A stretch of DNA of 40,465 nt. Origin: Gammaproteobacteria bacterium (lineage in GTDB: Bacteria > Pseudomonadota > Gammaproteobacteria > Steroidobacterales > Steroidobacteraceae). Shown piece after piece: positions 32,678-40,465 of this stretch. Made by a program: the position numbers and the translations under genes. Every line of letters starts with the position of its first letter. The stretch's first letter is position 1. The notes beneath the pieces are model-generated. The model had not been told where the DNA came from. It did not search any database and worked only from the letters and a program-made list of their open reading frames with translations. Location: contig JASHPX010000014.1 in the NCBI GenBank assembly GCA_030037905.1, forward strand, positions 1-40,465, in the 5' to 3' direction.

Positions 32678-33463
32678 TCAGGGCATCCACGTGTCGGGCA
32701 CCAGCTCGAGATGCGGAAAGTGACCGCAGTCCACCAGCTCGACGGCGGCCGCGGGCAGCAACGTATGCCACCTTGCCACGTCGGACTCCTCGGCCAGAGG
32801 GTCATACCTGCCGATCAGCACCCGGGCCGGCACCCCGGCGCGTATCGGCGCCCACACCTCGCGTGACAGCAACTCGTTCATGACGGCCTGAACAGTGGGT
32901 AGATCGAACAGGGGACCCTCGGCCGCCAGCGTTCGCATCACCGCACGCTGCTGGGTCGAGGAGGGACCCCAGTAGTGATCAAATAAATTCGGCACGGCGG
33001 CGATCTGGCCGAACAATGTCCAGAACGCCTGCCGGTCGGTAGAAGCTTCGGCTTCCTGGCTGGCCGCCTGCAGCTGCGTGTTCGAGAGTTGGCGCCCGAG
33101 ACGTCGGCCCAGGCGCACGAACGGCAACCGCATCTCCAGGATGCCTGCACTGAAGGTCACGGACTCGATGCGCTGCGGGACGGCGACGAGCAGCTCGTGG
33201 GCCAGGAACGCCCCGAACGAGCTGGCGAGCAGCGCGATCGGCGCACCACGGCGCTCCGACAGCGCCACCAGTTCCGCGCGCGCCGCGGTAACGAGGGTAT
33301 CGAAGGGCTGGGCAGCATCGGCCGCCACGCGCGGCTGATCCCACCAGTGTACCGGCAGGCGCTCACCATACTGGCGCCGCTCCAGCTCGGCGCTGAAGCC
33401 CGGCCCGCCGTGCAGAAACATCACCCGAGGGCACTGAGACCTGTCTCGCAGTTGCACTTGCAT
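32678..33463 (-). CDS. Cytoplasmic alpha/beta hydrolase
   Basis: A 261-residue hydrolase without signal peptide. The oxyanion motif FLHGGPGFSAE lies near residue 17-27, and the nucleophile elbow reads ASSFGAF (near 108), an ASSFG in place of the usual GxSxG, so the first glycine is replaced by alanine. Asp is likely in IGRYDPLAE and His in DCGHFPHLE. ATG 33463 is supported by GGAGAGAG upstream; the open frame to 34270 is antisense to the regulator gene and not used. Divergent from the LuxR-type gene at 33518 across 54 bases, suggesting shared control. Confidence 0.78.
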   Translation of the reverse strand: MQVQLRDRSQCPRVMFLHGGPGFSAELERRQYGERLPVHWWDQPRVAADAAQPFDTLVTAARAELVALSERRGAPIALLASSFGAFLAHELLVAVPQRIESVTFSAGILEMRLPFVRLGRRLGRQLSNTQLQAASQEAEASTDRQAFWTLFGQIAAVPNLFDHYWGPSSTQQRAVMRTLAAEGPLFDLPTVQAVMNELLSREVWAPIRAGVPARVLIGRYDPLAEESDVARWHTLLPAAAVELVDCGHFPHLELVPDTWMP

Positions 33464-33517
33464 TTGCTCTCTCTCCGCGTCATCTATCGGGTACACTTCG
33501 CCCAGCGCCGCCGGCTC

Positions 33518-34249
33518 ATGAAAGCAACCGACAGCACAGCCCAGCGTAGCGCACAGGAAGTGCCGGACATACATCCAGATCCACTGCAGCCGTGGATCCT
33601 GGAGCTGTACGCGGCCGCGCTGCAGACGCCGGTGGAGGACTTCCCCGCGTGGGCCGCAGCGATGATGCGGGCGCTGCCGCCAGGCACTCCTGCAGCGCAG
33701 ACCTCGTTGTTCATGGCGCATCTTCGGGAGGCAACGCGTATCAACGCGCGCCTTCATCACGCTGTCGTGCGCGACCAGGCCGTGCGGGAACACGCCGTCG
33801 TGCGGGAACACGCTGCCGTGCGCGACGCGTCGGTGCCCGTGGGCCGCGCGCTGGTGGACTCGCGGCGCCGGCTGGTGCATTGGACAGAGCAGTTTGCGGT
33901 GCTGCTCGCGGGCTGCTCGACGGTGCTGCGGGACGGAGCCGTGCCGCGCACGTGGTTGCGAGCGAGCTCGAGGCGACCGATCGGGACTGCGAGCATCGAG
34001 CTGCGTGCGACCCACATCGGCGCCCACTGGACCCTGCGCGCCACGCCCCTGCCCGGCTGCGAGCAGTTGACGCTGCGCGAGCGCGCAATCGCCAGCGCAT
34101 TCGGGGACGGCAAATCCTACCGCGAGGTCGCTACGGATATGGGATTGAGCCCCGCGGCCGTGCGCAATGGCCTGCAGCGCGCGTATGCGAAGCTGGGCGT
34201 CTGTAGCAAGGCGGAGCTGGCCGGTCTGGCCTTTCTCGCTGATACGTGA
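33518..34249 (+). CDS. LuxR-type helix-turn-helix regulator (first of a tandem pair)
   Basis: A 243-residue protein. The C-terminal LuxR-type domain includes LTLRERAIASAFGDGKSYRE, VATDMGLSPAAVRNGLQRAY and KLGVCSKAELAGLA. The N-terminal two thirds resemble no domain I know; they include a tandem VREHA / VREHA repeat coded by a duplicated 15-base unit near 33780-33815. The frame is open upstream to 33089 but that is antisense to the hydrolase. ATG 33518 gives a normal start. It is followed after 25 bases by a second LuxR-type gene. Confidence 0.8.
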   Translation: MKATDSTAQRSAQEVPDIHPDPLQPWILELYAAALQTPVEDFPAWAAAMMRALPPGTPAAQTSLFMAHLREATRINARLHHAVVRDQAVREHAVVREHAAVRDASVPVGRALVDSRRRLVHWTEQFAVLLAGCSTVLRDGAVPRTWLRASSRRPIGTASIELRATHIGAHWTLRATPLPGCEQLTLRERAIASAFGDGKSYREVATDMGLSPAAVRNGLQRAYAKLGVCSKAELAGLAFLADT

Positions 34250-34274
34250 GCACTGCGACCTGGAATCCATCGAG

Positions 34275-35258
34275 ATGAGCTCGCTGTCCGCCGATACTCT
34301 GCAGCTCTACCGGGAGGCCCAGCAGCGCTCGCCCGCGGAGTTCGAGCCCATCCTGTTCCGCCTCATCGGCGCATACATCCCGCTGTCCTCTGCCGTGTTT
34401 GCCGAAATGCAGTTCGGCCCTGCAGGAGTGCGCCCCTACGGCATGCAGCTGCATAACGAGCCCGAGCGTATCGCCGAGGAGCTGCCGCGCCTGAATCAGC
34501 GGCACGACGCGGTGATGCAACTCGTCACCAACCGGCCGCGCAGAGCTCATGCGGTGCTGCAAAGGCAGCTGTTCAGCCGGCCGGATCAGCGCGAGATGCT
34601 CGAGTACGTCCGCCGCTACGGGCATGCGAACGTGATGGCGATCGCCGATATCGCGCATCCGCGGGCGCGCGGCGCTTGGGTGTCGCTGTATCGCGCGCGC
34701 GAAGATCACGTGTTCTGCCCGGCAGAGCAGCGGCTGCTCACTGTGCTGATGCCGCACCTGGTGCAGGCGAACAGTGTCAATCGCGAGATCAATGCGGTAC
34801 CCCGGATGCTCGGCGGCTCGATGGGTATGCGGGCCCTGGTCACGCACGCGGGCGTGGTGATTGCCGCCGGCAGCGGTTTTCGGCAGGCGGTGCGCAGGCA
34901 TTGGCCGGATTGGCGCAGCGCGCGGCTCCCTGGCGATCTGATCGAGACCTTGCGTTCCAGCGGCGCGCCGGCCCAGGGCGCGACCGCCGGTATCAGCGTC
35001 GTGCAGCATCCCTTCGAGCGCCACCTGCTACTCGAGGCACGTCCAGCTCAGGCTGCCGCGGACCTGCTCAGCGTGCGGCAGCGGCAGATCGCCGTGCTGT
35101 TCGCACGCGGCTTCAGTCACAAGCACATTGCCCGCATGCTCGAGCTGTCTCCCGCCACCGTACGCAACGTCGTGCCGCACGTCTACCGCAAGCTGCACGT
35201 CAACAACCGGGTCGCGCTCGCGCGGCTGCTCCCGATCGAGACCGACCAGCCGCTGTAG
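34275..35258 (+). CDS. LuxR-type helix-turn-helix regulator (second of a tandem pair)
   Basis: A 327-residue protein. The C-terminal LuxR-type domain is clear: LLSVRQRQIAVLFARGFSHK, HIARMLELSPATVRNVVPHV and YRKLHVNNRVALARLL. The N-terminal region is GAF-like in length and predicted alternation, but carries no motif I can name; it is not an AHL-binding domain by its conserved residues. ATG 34275 is chosen since the upstream open frame lies inside the previous gene. The two regulators may act together or as heterodimers on the hydrolase and lipoprotein genes (inference). Confidence 0.85.
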   Translation: MSSLSADTLQLYREAQQRSPAEFEPILFRLIGAYIPLSSAVFAEMQFGPAGVRPYGMQLHNEPERIAEELPRLNQRHDAVMQLVTNRPRRAHAVLQRQLFSRPDQREMLEYVRRYGHANVMAIADIAHPRARGAWVSLYRAREDHVFCPAEQRLLTVLMPHLVQANSVNREINAVPRMLGGSMGMRALVTHAGVVIAAGSGFRQAVRRHWPDWRSARLPGDLIETLRSSGAPAQGATAGISVVQHPFERHLLLEARPAQAAADLLSVRQRQIAVLFARGFSHKHIARMLELSPATVRNVVPHVYRKLHVNNRVALARLLPIETDQPL

Positions 35259-35303
35259 CTTCGCAGACGAGCCGCGCCACTTCCCGCCTGGCGAGCTTTC
35301 GCC

Positions 35304-35347
35304 TGCGATCTCTGCGGGCAGGACTTGCGATCTCCGCAGGCGGTACT
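35304..35347. repeat. 22-bp imperfect tandem repeat upstream of the lipoprotein gene
   Basis: TGCGATCTCTGCGGGCAGG at 35304 and TGCGATCTCCGCAGGCGGT at 35326 begin adjacent 22-base units with 18 identities. They lie in the 223-base gap between the regulator pair and the lipoprotein gene, a place for activator sites. Confidence 0.6.
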
Positions 35348-35481
35348 TACGCCGCCGGCATGATGCATTTGCATCCTTGCGCTGATCGGCGAAACCGCAG
35401 CCGATTCACGGAACCTCACAGCGCGCCTCCCTACGATGCGGCCCGAACGGTAACTCACGGGGTCACGAGAGAGACGAGCGT

Positions 35482-36705
35482 ATGCACACACAGCTTCACG
35501 GCCGGGCACTGCCCGCATTCTCACGATTGTCCTGGTCGGTGCCGGCGCTGGCACTGGCGCTGATGCCGGCGCTGCTGGCGCTGTTACTGGCCGGCTGCGG
35601 CGGTGGAGGCGGGAGCGACAGCAGCACCAGCAGCAACGACCCCGGCAACCCCAGCGGCGGTCAGGCCACCGAACAGAGCGGCACCGTCGTGATGCCCAAC
35701 GGCAGCAGCGGCGTCGCGATCGTGCACATTGAAGACGCTGACGGCAACCTCCTCGCTACCCCAACCAGCGTCAACCTCGCGGCCGCCGAGCCGGTGCTGC
35801 TCGTGGCAGAGCCGCCCGACTTCTCGCAAGGCGTCATCGCCGGCGCGCAGAGCATGCAGACGCTCAATACCGCCACCAGCTCGCCGCAGATCACCGACGA
35901 TCTGGCGCTGCCCTCGGGCAGCGGCGCACCGATCGCGGTGTCGGTGATCGCCGATACGACCTTCTCCGTCCTGCAGACCTCGCAGCTCACCGGATTCCTG
36001 TCCACGTGCTTCACCGGGGGGCTCCATCTGGCGAGCCAGCCCACCGGTCAAGGCAGTGCCCAGGCGCTTGGCTATGTCGTCTCGCCCGACGGCACCGGCA
36101 TGGTGGCGGCGATGGCAACGGGCGGTCTGCAGTTCTCCGCGCTCTCGCCCATGACCGGCGTGCACGGCGAAAACATCGATGGGACATTCTTCGTACCCGC
36201 TACAGCCCCGACCGTCACCGGCCGCGGAGCCATGGCCTGGGATCCGGGCTCGGACACCGTGCTCTACGGCGGCCCGGACGGGTCACTGACGGGAGTCGTA
36301 GGACTGAAGAGCGCCACTCAGCAGTACGCCACCATCTATCTGCCGAACACCCCCGCCGTCGCGTCCATCGCCTACGCACCCAGTGGGCAATATGCCGTGA
36401 TCGCGACCGCGTCCGGCCTGTTTACGGTCACGGTCGATGCCGCCACCGGCACCGCCACGGTGGTCGCCGGTCCCATCGACGCCTCGTACACGCTCAACGG
36501 CGCGCAATACGAGATCGATCAGGCCCAGTCGATCGCGATCACTGCCGACGGCAACTATCTGGTCGCGCTGACCGACGAGCCGAGCGCCACCGCGGGGACG
36601 CTCGTGGTCATGCCGGTCGATGCCGCGGGCAACGTCGGCGCGGTGGGCGCGACGCTGAGTGGCTTCCTCGCGACCCAGGGGGTTGACGATCTGTTCGTGC
36701 ATTGA
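35482..36705 (+). CDS. Secreted lipoprotein with WD/NHL-like repeats
   Basis: A 407-residue protein with a lipoprotein signal: a hydrophobic run then LLAGC, Cys near residue 39, followed by GGGGGSDSST, a typical tether linker. The mature part repeats beta-rich blocks such as LGYVVSPDGTGMVAA, SIAYAPSGQYAVIATASG and IAITADGNYLVALTDEP, suggesting a beta-propeller. No enzymatic motif is visible. Its function is unknown; placement downstream of the regulator pair suggests it may be a regulated envelope protein. The ATG at 35482 is taken; ATGs further in would cut the signal. Confidence 0.75.
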   Translation: MHTQLHGRALPAFSRLSWSVPALALALMPALLALLLAGCGGGGGSDSSTSSNDPGNPSGGQATEQSGTVVMPNGSSGVAIVHIEDADGNLLATPTSVNLAAAEPVLLVAEPPDFSQGVIAGAQSMQTLNTATSSPQITDDLALPSGSGAPIAVSVIADTTFSVLQTSQLTGFLSTCFTGGLHLASQPTGQGSAQALGYVVSPDGTGMVAAMATGGLQFSALSPMTGVHGENIDGTFFVPATAPTVTGRGAMAWDPGSDTVLYGGPDGSLTGVVGLKSATQQYATIYLPNTPAVASIAYAPSGQYAVIATASGLFTVTVDAATGTATVVAGPIDASYTLNGAQYEIDQAQSIAITADGNYLVALTDEPSATAGTLVVMPVDAAGNVGAVGATLSGFLATQGVDDLFVH

Positions 36706-36813
36706 GTGGCCGGCGTTCGCATGGAGTGATCTGCTTGCGCATACCGATTCAGAGCGGGCTGGGCCCTGAAGCTTCAATAGCGCTTCGCCATCGCGCTATC
36801 GCGCGCTCGCACC

Positions 36814-38367
36814 TCACGCGCCCGTGCCACCGACCGTCAACCCATCCACCCGCAGTGTCGGCTGACCTACACCCACGGGCACGCTCTGCCCTTCCTTGCC
36901 GCAGACACCCACGCCCTCGTCGAGCTTCAGATCGTTGCCCACCATCGCCACGCGCGTGAGCACGTCGGGGCCGTTGCCGATCAGCGTCGCGCCCTTGATG
37001 GGAGCACCGAGCTTGCCGTTTTCGATCAGGTACGCCTCGCTCGCCGAGAACACGAACTTGCCGGAGGTGATGTCCACCTGGCCACCGCCGAAGTTCACCG
37101 CGTAGATGCCTCGCTGTACCGAGGCGAGGATCTCGCCCGGATCATGCGGTCCGGGACGCATGTAGGTGTTGGTCATGCGCGGCATGGTCACGTGCGCGAA
37201 GGATTCGCGCCGGCCGTTGCCCGTGGGCTGCATGCCCATGAGCCGCGCATTCAGTCGGTCCTGCATGTAGCCTCGCAGCACCCCGTCCTCGATCAGCGTC
37301 GTGCACTGGGTGGCAGTCCCTTCGTCGTCGATGTTCAGCGAGCCGCGCCGGCGCGGCAGCGCGCCGTCGTCCACGACGGTACAGCCCGGCGCCGCGACAC
37401 GCTCGCCCAGCCGGTTGGTGAACGCCGAGGTACCCTTGCGATTGAAGTCGCCTTCGAGCCCATGGCCGATCGCCTCGTGCAGCAACACCCCCGGCCAGCC
37501 CGGGCCGAGCACCACGGTCATGGGCCCCGCGGGAGCCGGCACTGCCTCGAGATTCACCAGGGCCTGACGCACCGCCTCGCGACCGAGCGCGAGCGGCCTG
37601 TCGGCCGCGACGAGCTCGTCGAGTGTGTAACGTCCGCCGCAACCCGCATAGCCCTGCTCGCGTCGCCCGGCCTGCTCGACGATGACGGTGACATTCATGC
37701 GCACCAGCGGTCGCACGTCCGCGGCGAGCACGCCGTCGCTGCGCGCCACCATCACCAGGTCGTACGAGGCGCTCACGCTCGCCATGACCTGGATCACGCG
37801 GGGATCGATACGTCGCGTCTCGCGATCGATGCGCTCGAGCCAGGCGATCTTGTCCGCGTCGGCGAGCGTCGTGCGTGGATCGATCGGCAGGTACAGCTGG
37901 TGTCCGCTGACGTGATGCCAGGCCCGCACCGGATGTGGGTTGCCCGTGCTCGCGATGGCGCGTGCGGCGCGCGCCGCCTCCTCCAGCGCCGGCAGCATGA
38001 TCTCGTCGGAGTAGGCGAAACCGGTCTTCTCCCCCGCGAGCGCGCGCACCCCGACGCCCTGCTCGATGCTGGCGTTGCCCTCCTTGACGATGCCATCTTC
38101 CAGTGCCCAGCTCTCATCGCGCGACAGCTGGAAGTACAGATCCGCCGCGTCCACGCTGGCCCCGAGCACCAGCTCGAGGGCTCGCTCCACGCGTCCTTCG
38201 TCGAGCCCTGCGGGCACGAGGATGCCCTCGCGCGCCAGGCGCAGCGGATCGCCTGAGGAGCCGCTCGGCGAATCGGCGCCGCTGACCGAACCGGCGCTCG
38301 AGGAGTCGTCGCCGCTGGACGTGGTGCCGCTGGTCATGGTGCCGCTGGACGTGCTGGTGCTGGACAT
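36814..38367 (-). CDS. tldD: Metalloprotease TldD
   Basis: TldD is the catalytic half of the TldD/PmbA protease, which digests unfolded peptides in the cytoplasm. The 517-residue protein carries the HEAIGH motif at about residues 297-302, [48 protein letters not shown] and [20 protein letters not shown]. Family length is about 480; about 40 residues rich in Ser/Gly/Thr ([17 protein letters not shown]) precede the core. AGGAG four to five bases before ATG 38367 makes that start real, so the extension is probably translated. Ends 61 bases after the nitrilase gene on the same strand. Confidence 0.96.
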   Translation of the reverse strand: MSSTSTSSGTMTSGTTSSGDDSSSAGSVSGADSPSGSSGDPLRLAREGILVPAGLDEGRVERALELVLGASVDAADLYFQLSRDESWALEDGIVKEGNASIEQGVGVRALAGEKTGFAYSDEIMLPALEEAARAARAIASTGNPHPVRAWHHVSGHQLYLPIDPRTTLADADKIAWLERIDRETRRIDPRVIQVMASVSASYDLVMVARSDGVLAADVRPLVRMNVTVIVEQAGRREQGYAGCGGRYTLDELVAADRPLALGREAVRQALVNLEAVPAPAGPMTVVLGPGWPGVLLHEAIGHGLEGDFNRKGTSAFTNRLGERVAAPGCTVVDDGALPRRRGSLNIDDEGTATQCTTLIEDGVLRGYMQDRLNARLMGMQPTGNGRRESFAHVTMPRMTNTYMRPGPHDPGEILASVQRGIYAVNFGGGQVDITSGKFVFSASEAYLIENGKLGAPIKGATLIGNGPDVLTRVAMVGNDLKLDEGVGVCGKEGQSVPVGVGQPTLRVDGLTVGGTGA

Positions 38368-38428
38368 GGTGCTCCTGGGCGGTGCCGCCCTGACCAGGCG
38401 CCGCCGGTGGAGGGCAGCGCCTCGAAGC

Positions 38429-39253
38429 TCACAATACTCGATGCGACAGGGCAGGGAAACGCTGCCGGGTCTCTTCCTGCGCGGCCGAATCCAGCGCCGC
38501 AGTCACGATACCCGTGCCCTCGGGCAGCCGCCCCAGCACCATGCCCCAGTAGTCCGCGATCAGGCTGTCCCCATAGGTATCGCGACCGTTGGCGTGCCGT
38601 CCCCACTGCCCCGCCGCAACCACATAGCACAGGTTTTCGATGGCGCGCGCGCGCAGCAGCGTCTCCCAGTGTGCCCGCCCGGTGGGCACCGTGAACGCTG
38701 CGGGCACCGAAAACCACTGCGCACCCGCAGCCGCCATCAGCCGATAGAGCTCCGGGAAACGCATGTCATAGCACACTGACAGCCCGAGCAGGCCGGCTGG
38801 AGTGGGCACCAGCGCCGGGCGCGCGCCCGGCGCGATGTGGGCCGATTCACGGTAGCTCTCTTCGCGCCCCGGGATGTCCACGTCGAACAGGTGGATCTTG
38901 TCGTAGCGCGCCACGCGCCGGCCCTCGTCGTCGTACACCAGGCAGGCTGCCGCCACGCGCTCGCCGGGAGCGGGAGCGATCGGCGTGGTGCCGCCGATGA
39001 TCCACAGGCCAAGCTGCCGCGCCCGTTCGCAGAGGAAGCGTTGCACGGGACCATCACCGTCGGGCTCGGCGATCGAGCGCTTGTCCGCGTCTCGCCGTCC
39101 CATGAAGGAGAAATTCTCCGGCAGCACCGCGACGCGCGCGCCCGCGTCGCAGGCCTGCTGCAGCAGGCCTGCGGCAACCTCGAGGTTCGCGGTGACGTCC
39201 GGCCCGGAGGTCATCTGCAGGGCCGCGACGCTGACCGGCGCAGCAGAATTCAT
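38429..39253 (-). CDS. Nitrilase-superfamily amidohydrolase (Nit/YbeM type)
   Basis: A 274-residue carbon-nitrogen hydrolase. The Glu-Lys-Cys triad is visible: E46 in VLPENFSF, K119 in [10 protein letters not shown]161 in [11 protein letters not shown]. Nearest relatives include deaminated-glutathione amidase (Nit1/YbeM) and omega-amidase; the [15 protein letters not shown] segment fits the deaminated-glutathione group. ATG 39253 with GGAGGCGAGG just upstream is chosen over an earlier GTG. The maf stop overlaps this start (ATGA), so the two are coupled. Confidence 0.93.
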   Translation of the reverse strand: MNSAAPVSVAALQMTSGPDVTANLEVAAGLLQQACDAGARVAVLPENFSFMGRRDADKRSIAEPDGDGPVQRFLCERARQLGLWIIGGTTPIAPAPGERVAAACLVYDDEGRRVARYDKIHLFDVDIPGREESYRESAHIAPGARPALVPTPAGLLGLSVCYDMRFPELYRLMAAAGAQWFSVPAAFTVPTGRAHWETLLRARAIENLCYVVAAGQWGRHANGRDTYGDSLIADYWGMVLGRLPEGTGIVTAALDSAAQEETRQRFPALSHRVL

Positions 39254-39861
39254 CCTCGCCTCCACATCGGTACGCCCGCTTCGGCCAGCAGCACCGCCGT
39301 CTCGAACAGCGGCAGGCCCATGACTCCGGAGTAGCTGCCACGCAGCTCCTCGACGAACACCGCTCCGAGCCCCTGAATGGCGTAAGCCCCGGCCTTGTCG
39401 CAGGGCTCGCCGCTATCCCAGTAGGCGGCACACTCGGCGGCGCTCAGCCGCCGCAGTCGCACCTCGCTCTGCGACAGCAGCGAGCGTACCCCGTCGGTGC
39501 CGGCCAGCGCCACCGCCGTGAGCACCCGGTGCGTTCGTCCCGACAGTCGCGCCAGCATGGCGAGCCCCGCCGCGCGATCCGCTGGCTTGCCCAGCATCTC
39601 ATCGTCGAGCAACACGGCCGTATCGGCCCCGAGTACCGGCAGGGCAGCTTCCAGCGCAGCCCGCACCTGCAGCGCCTTCTCGCGGGCCAGTCGCACGACG
39701 CACTGCTCGATCGGCTCGCCGGGCGCACGCCGCTCCTCGAGCGCGGCGGGTAGGGCGTGGTAGGTCACGCCGATCTGCGACAGCAGCTGCGCCCGCCGCG
39801 GCGAGGCCGAAGCCAGAATTACGGCTGGTGGCGGCTGCCCGAGCACGGCAGACTCATGCAC
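39250..39861 (-). CDS. maf: Maf-type nucleotide pyrophosphatase
   Basis: Maf proteins hydrolyse non-canonical or modified nucleoside triphosphates (YhdE type: dTTP/UTP; YceF type: 7-methyl-GTP) in the cytoplasm. The 203-residue protein has LASASPRRAQLLSQIG, VLGADTAVLLDDEMLGKP, SGRTHRVLTAV and the AYAIQGLGAVFVEELRGSYS core with the catalytic residues. It reads more like the YhdE (Maf) type. The start is uncertain: GTG 39861 overlaps the rlmH stop by 8 bases, and GTG 39846 is also possible. The open frame to 39924 starts with a non-family segment. Coupled at both ends. Confidence 0.92.
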   Translation of the reverse strand: MHESAVLGQPPPAVILASASPRRAQLLSQIGVTYHALPAALEERRAPGEPIEQCVVRLAREKALQVRAALEAALPVLGADTAVLLDDEMLGKPADRAAGLAMLARLSGRTHRVLTAVALAGTDGVRSLLSQSEVRLRRLSAAECAAYWDSGEPCDKAGAYAIQGLGAVFVEELRGSYSGVMGLPLFETAVLLAEAGVPMWRRG

Positions 39862-40327
39862 GATGATAGGGATGTCCGGCGAGCAGACTCGCCGCCCGGT
39901 AGAGCTGCTCGAGCAGCAGCACACGCGCCAGCGCGTGCGGCAGGGTCAGGCGCGATAGCGACCAGCGCAGCCGGGCGCGGCCGAGCAGCTGCGCATCGAT
40001 GCCGTCCGCTCCGCCGATGATAAATACCAGCTGCTCGCCGTTGCCGCGCACATCGCCGAGCCAACTGGCCAGCTCGCGCGTGCTCCACTCGCTGCCCTGC
40101 TCGTCCAGGGCCACGATGTAATCGCGCTCGCCGAGCAGCCCGCCGATCGCACGCGCCTCCAGCGCGCGCGCCTGCGCGGCCGCACCACTGCCGGCGCCGC
40201 GCCGCGCCGGGGTGACTTCCGTCATCGTCAACCGCCAGGGCGCGCGCAGGCGCCGCCGGTAGTCCTCGCACGCCGCATCCACCCAGCCGGGCATGCGCGT
40301 GCCGACGGCGATCACCCGCAGGCGCAA
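39854..40327 (-). CDS. rlmH: 23S rRNA pseudouridine-1915 N3-methyltransferase
   Basis: RlmH methylates pseudouridine 1915 in helix 69 of 23S rRNA, using SAM, in assembled 70S ribosomes. The 157-residue SPOUT-family protein matches the usual 155. It begins MRLRVIAVGTRMPGWVDAAC and has YIVALDEQGSEWSTRELASW, the SAM-binding FIIGGADGID and the C-terminal RLTLPHALARVLLLEQLYRA. TTG 40327 is the only start at the family position. The gene before it, on the same strand, ends about nine bases upstream. Full length. Confidence 0.97.
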   Translation of the reverse strand: MRLRVIAVGTRMPGWVDAACEDYRRRLRAPWRLTMTEVTPARRGAGSGAAAQARALEARAIGGLLGERDYIVALDEQGSEWSTRELASWLGDVRGNGEQLVFIIGGADGIDAQLLGRARLRWSLSRLTLPHALARVLLLEQLYRAASLLAGHPYHRA

Positions 40328-40336
40328 TCGCAGGGC

Positions 40337-40465
40337 TCACTGTCTGGCGGCACGCACGCGCCGCGGCCGCGGCCGCGCCGTGCCTGCGCCGCGCGCTTGC
40401 CTTGCACCGGCACCGTCGCCGTCCTTCGGTCGTCCGGAGGCCGTACCGCCGTGCCCCGCGCCACC
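40337..40465 (-). CDS. 3' end of a gene upstream of rlmH, possibly rsfS
   Basis: One minus-strand frame is open from the window edge to a TGA at 40337-40339 and gives a Gly/Arg/Ala-rich tail ending RPRPRRVRAARQ. In gammaproteobacteria the gene before rlmH is usually rsfS (ribosomal silencing factor). The visible 42 residues show no RsfS core motif, so this is position-based only. If correct, the protein would have a basic C-terminal extension. Confidence 0.4.
   Translation of the reverse strand, partial: GGAGHGGTASGRPKDGDGAGARQARGAGTARPRPRRVRAARQ

Noticed and set aside
32678-34270. A 530-residue reading of the hydrolase
   Set aside because: The added part is antisense to the first LuxR-type gene; GGAGAGAG supports ATG 33463.

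Overview
The window reads as a chromosome segment of a high-GC gammaproteobacterium. The evidence is gene content and order: rplM-rpsI, coq7 (ubiquinone pathway), a Vfr/Clp-type CRP, djlA, pmbA/tldE with a DarP-like gene, purE-purK, and the run tldD / nitrilase / maf / rlmH / probable rsfS. Placement near the Xanthomonadales-Nevskiales-Steroidobacterales side is an inference from protein flavour only. No insertion sequence, integrase, CRISPR array or rRNA was seen. No stretch over 300 bases lacks a gene or gene remnant.

Layout. 1-960: a complete micro-gene for a 16-residue lysine-rich peptide, then rpiA. 1041-4632 (minus): an alpha/beta hydrolase, an ECF sigma factor, a membrane anti-sigma-like protein and a DUF4097 protein; the last three overlap or nearly touch. 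4742-9790: a periplasm-directed NAD(P)-binding protein, a large transketolase-family ThDP enzyme and a type B carboxylesterase. 9885-20051 is the accessory part: a truncated erythromycin-esterase-like fragment; a permease pair (A1-B1); a separate membrane protein plus ABC ATPase; an LprI-like small protein; a second permease pair (A2-B2); a PadR repressor with a membrane partner on the opposite strand; and a decayed third permease module. 20064-21167 is a secreted or periplasmic esterase.

21457-32602 is mostly housekeeping: tRNA-Gln(CUG), rpsI, rplM, coq7, crp/vfr-like, rpe, djlA, purC, pmbA, a short darP-like gene, purE, purK and an ExeA-type ATPase fused to an FHA domain. 32678-36705 is a small regulatory cluster: an alpha/beta hydrolase divergent from two tandem LuxR-type regulators, followed by a lipoprotein. 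36814-40465 (minus) holds tldD, a nitrilase-family amidase, maf, rlmH and the tail of a further gene, with maf overlapping both its neighbours.

Functional threads. Two pentose-phosphate enzymes (RpiA, Rpe) and a transketolase-family enzyme lie in the window, though not together. Three purine genes (purC, purE, purK) and both halves of the TldD/PmbA(TldE) protease are present. The most unusual region is 9.8-20.1 kb, where MacB/FtsX-type permease pairs occur in two intact copies and one collapsed copy without an adjacent LolD/MacB-type ATPase, beside a PadR gene whose promoter is overlapped by a clean dyad. A second theme is 3'-end structure: two perfect 30-bp-arm hairpins and several short GC-rich tandem repeats sit just after stop codons.
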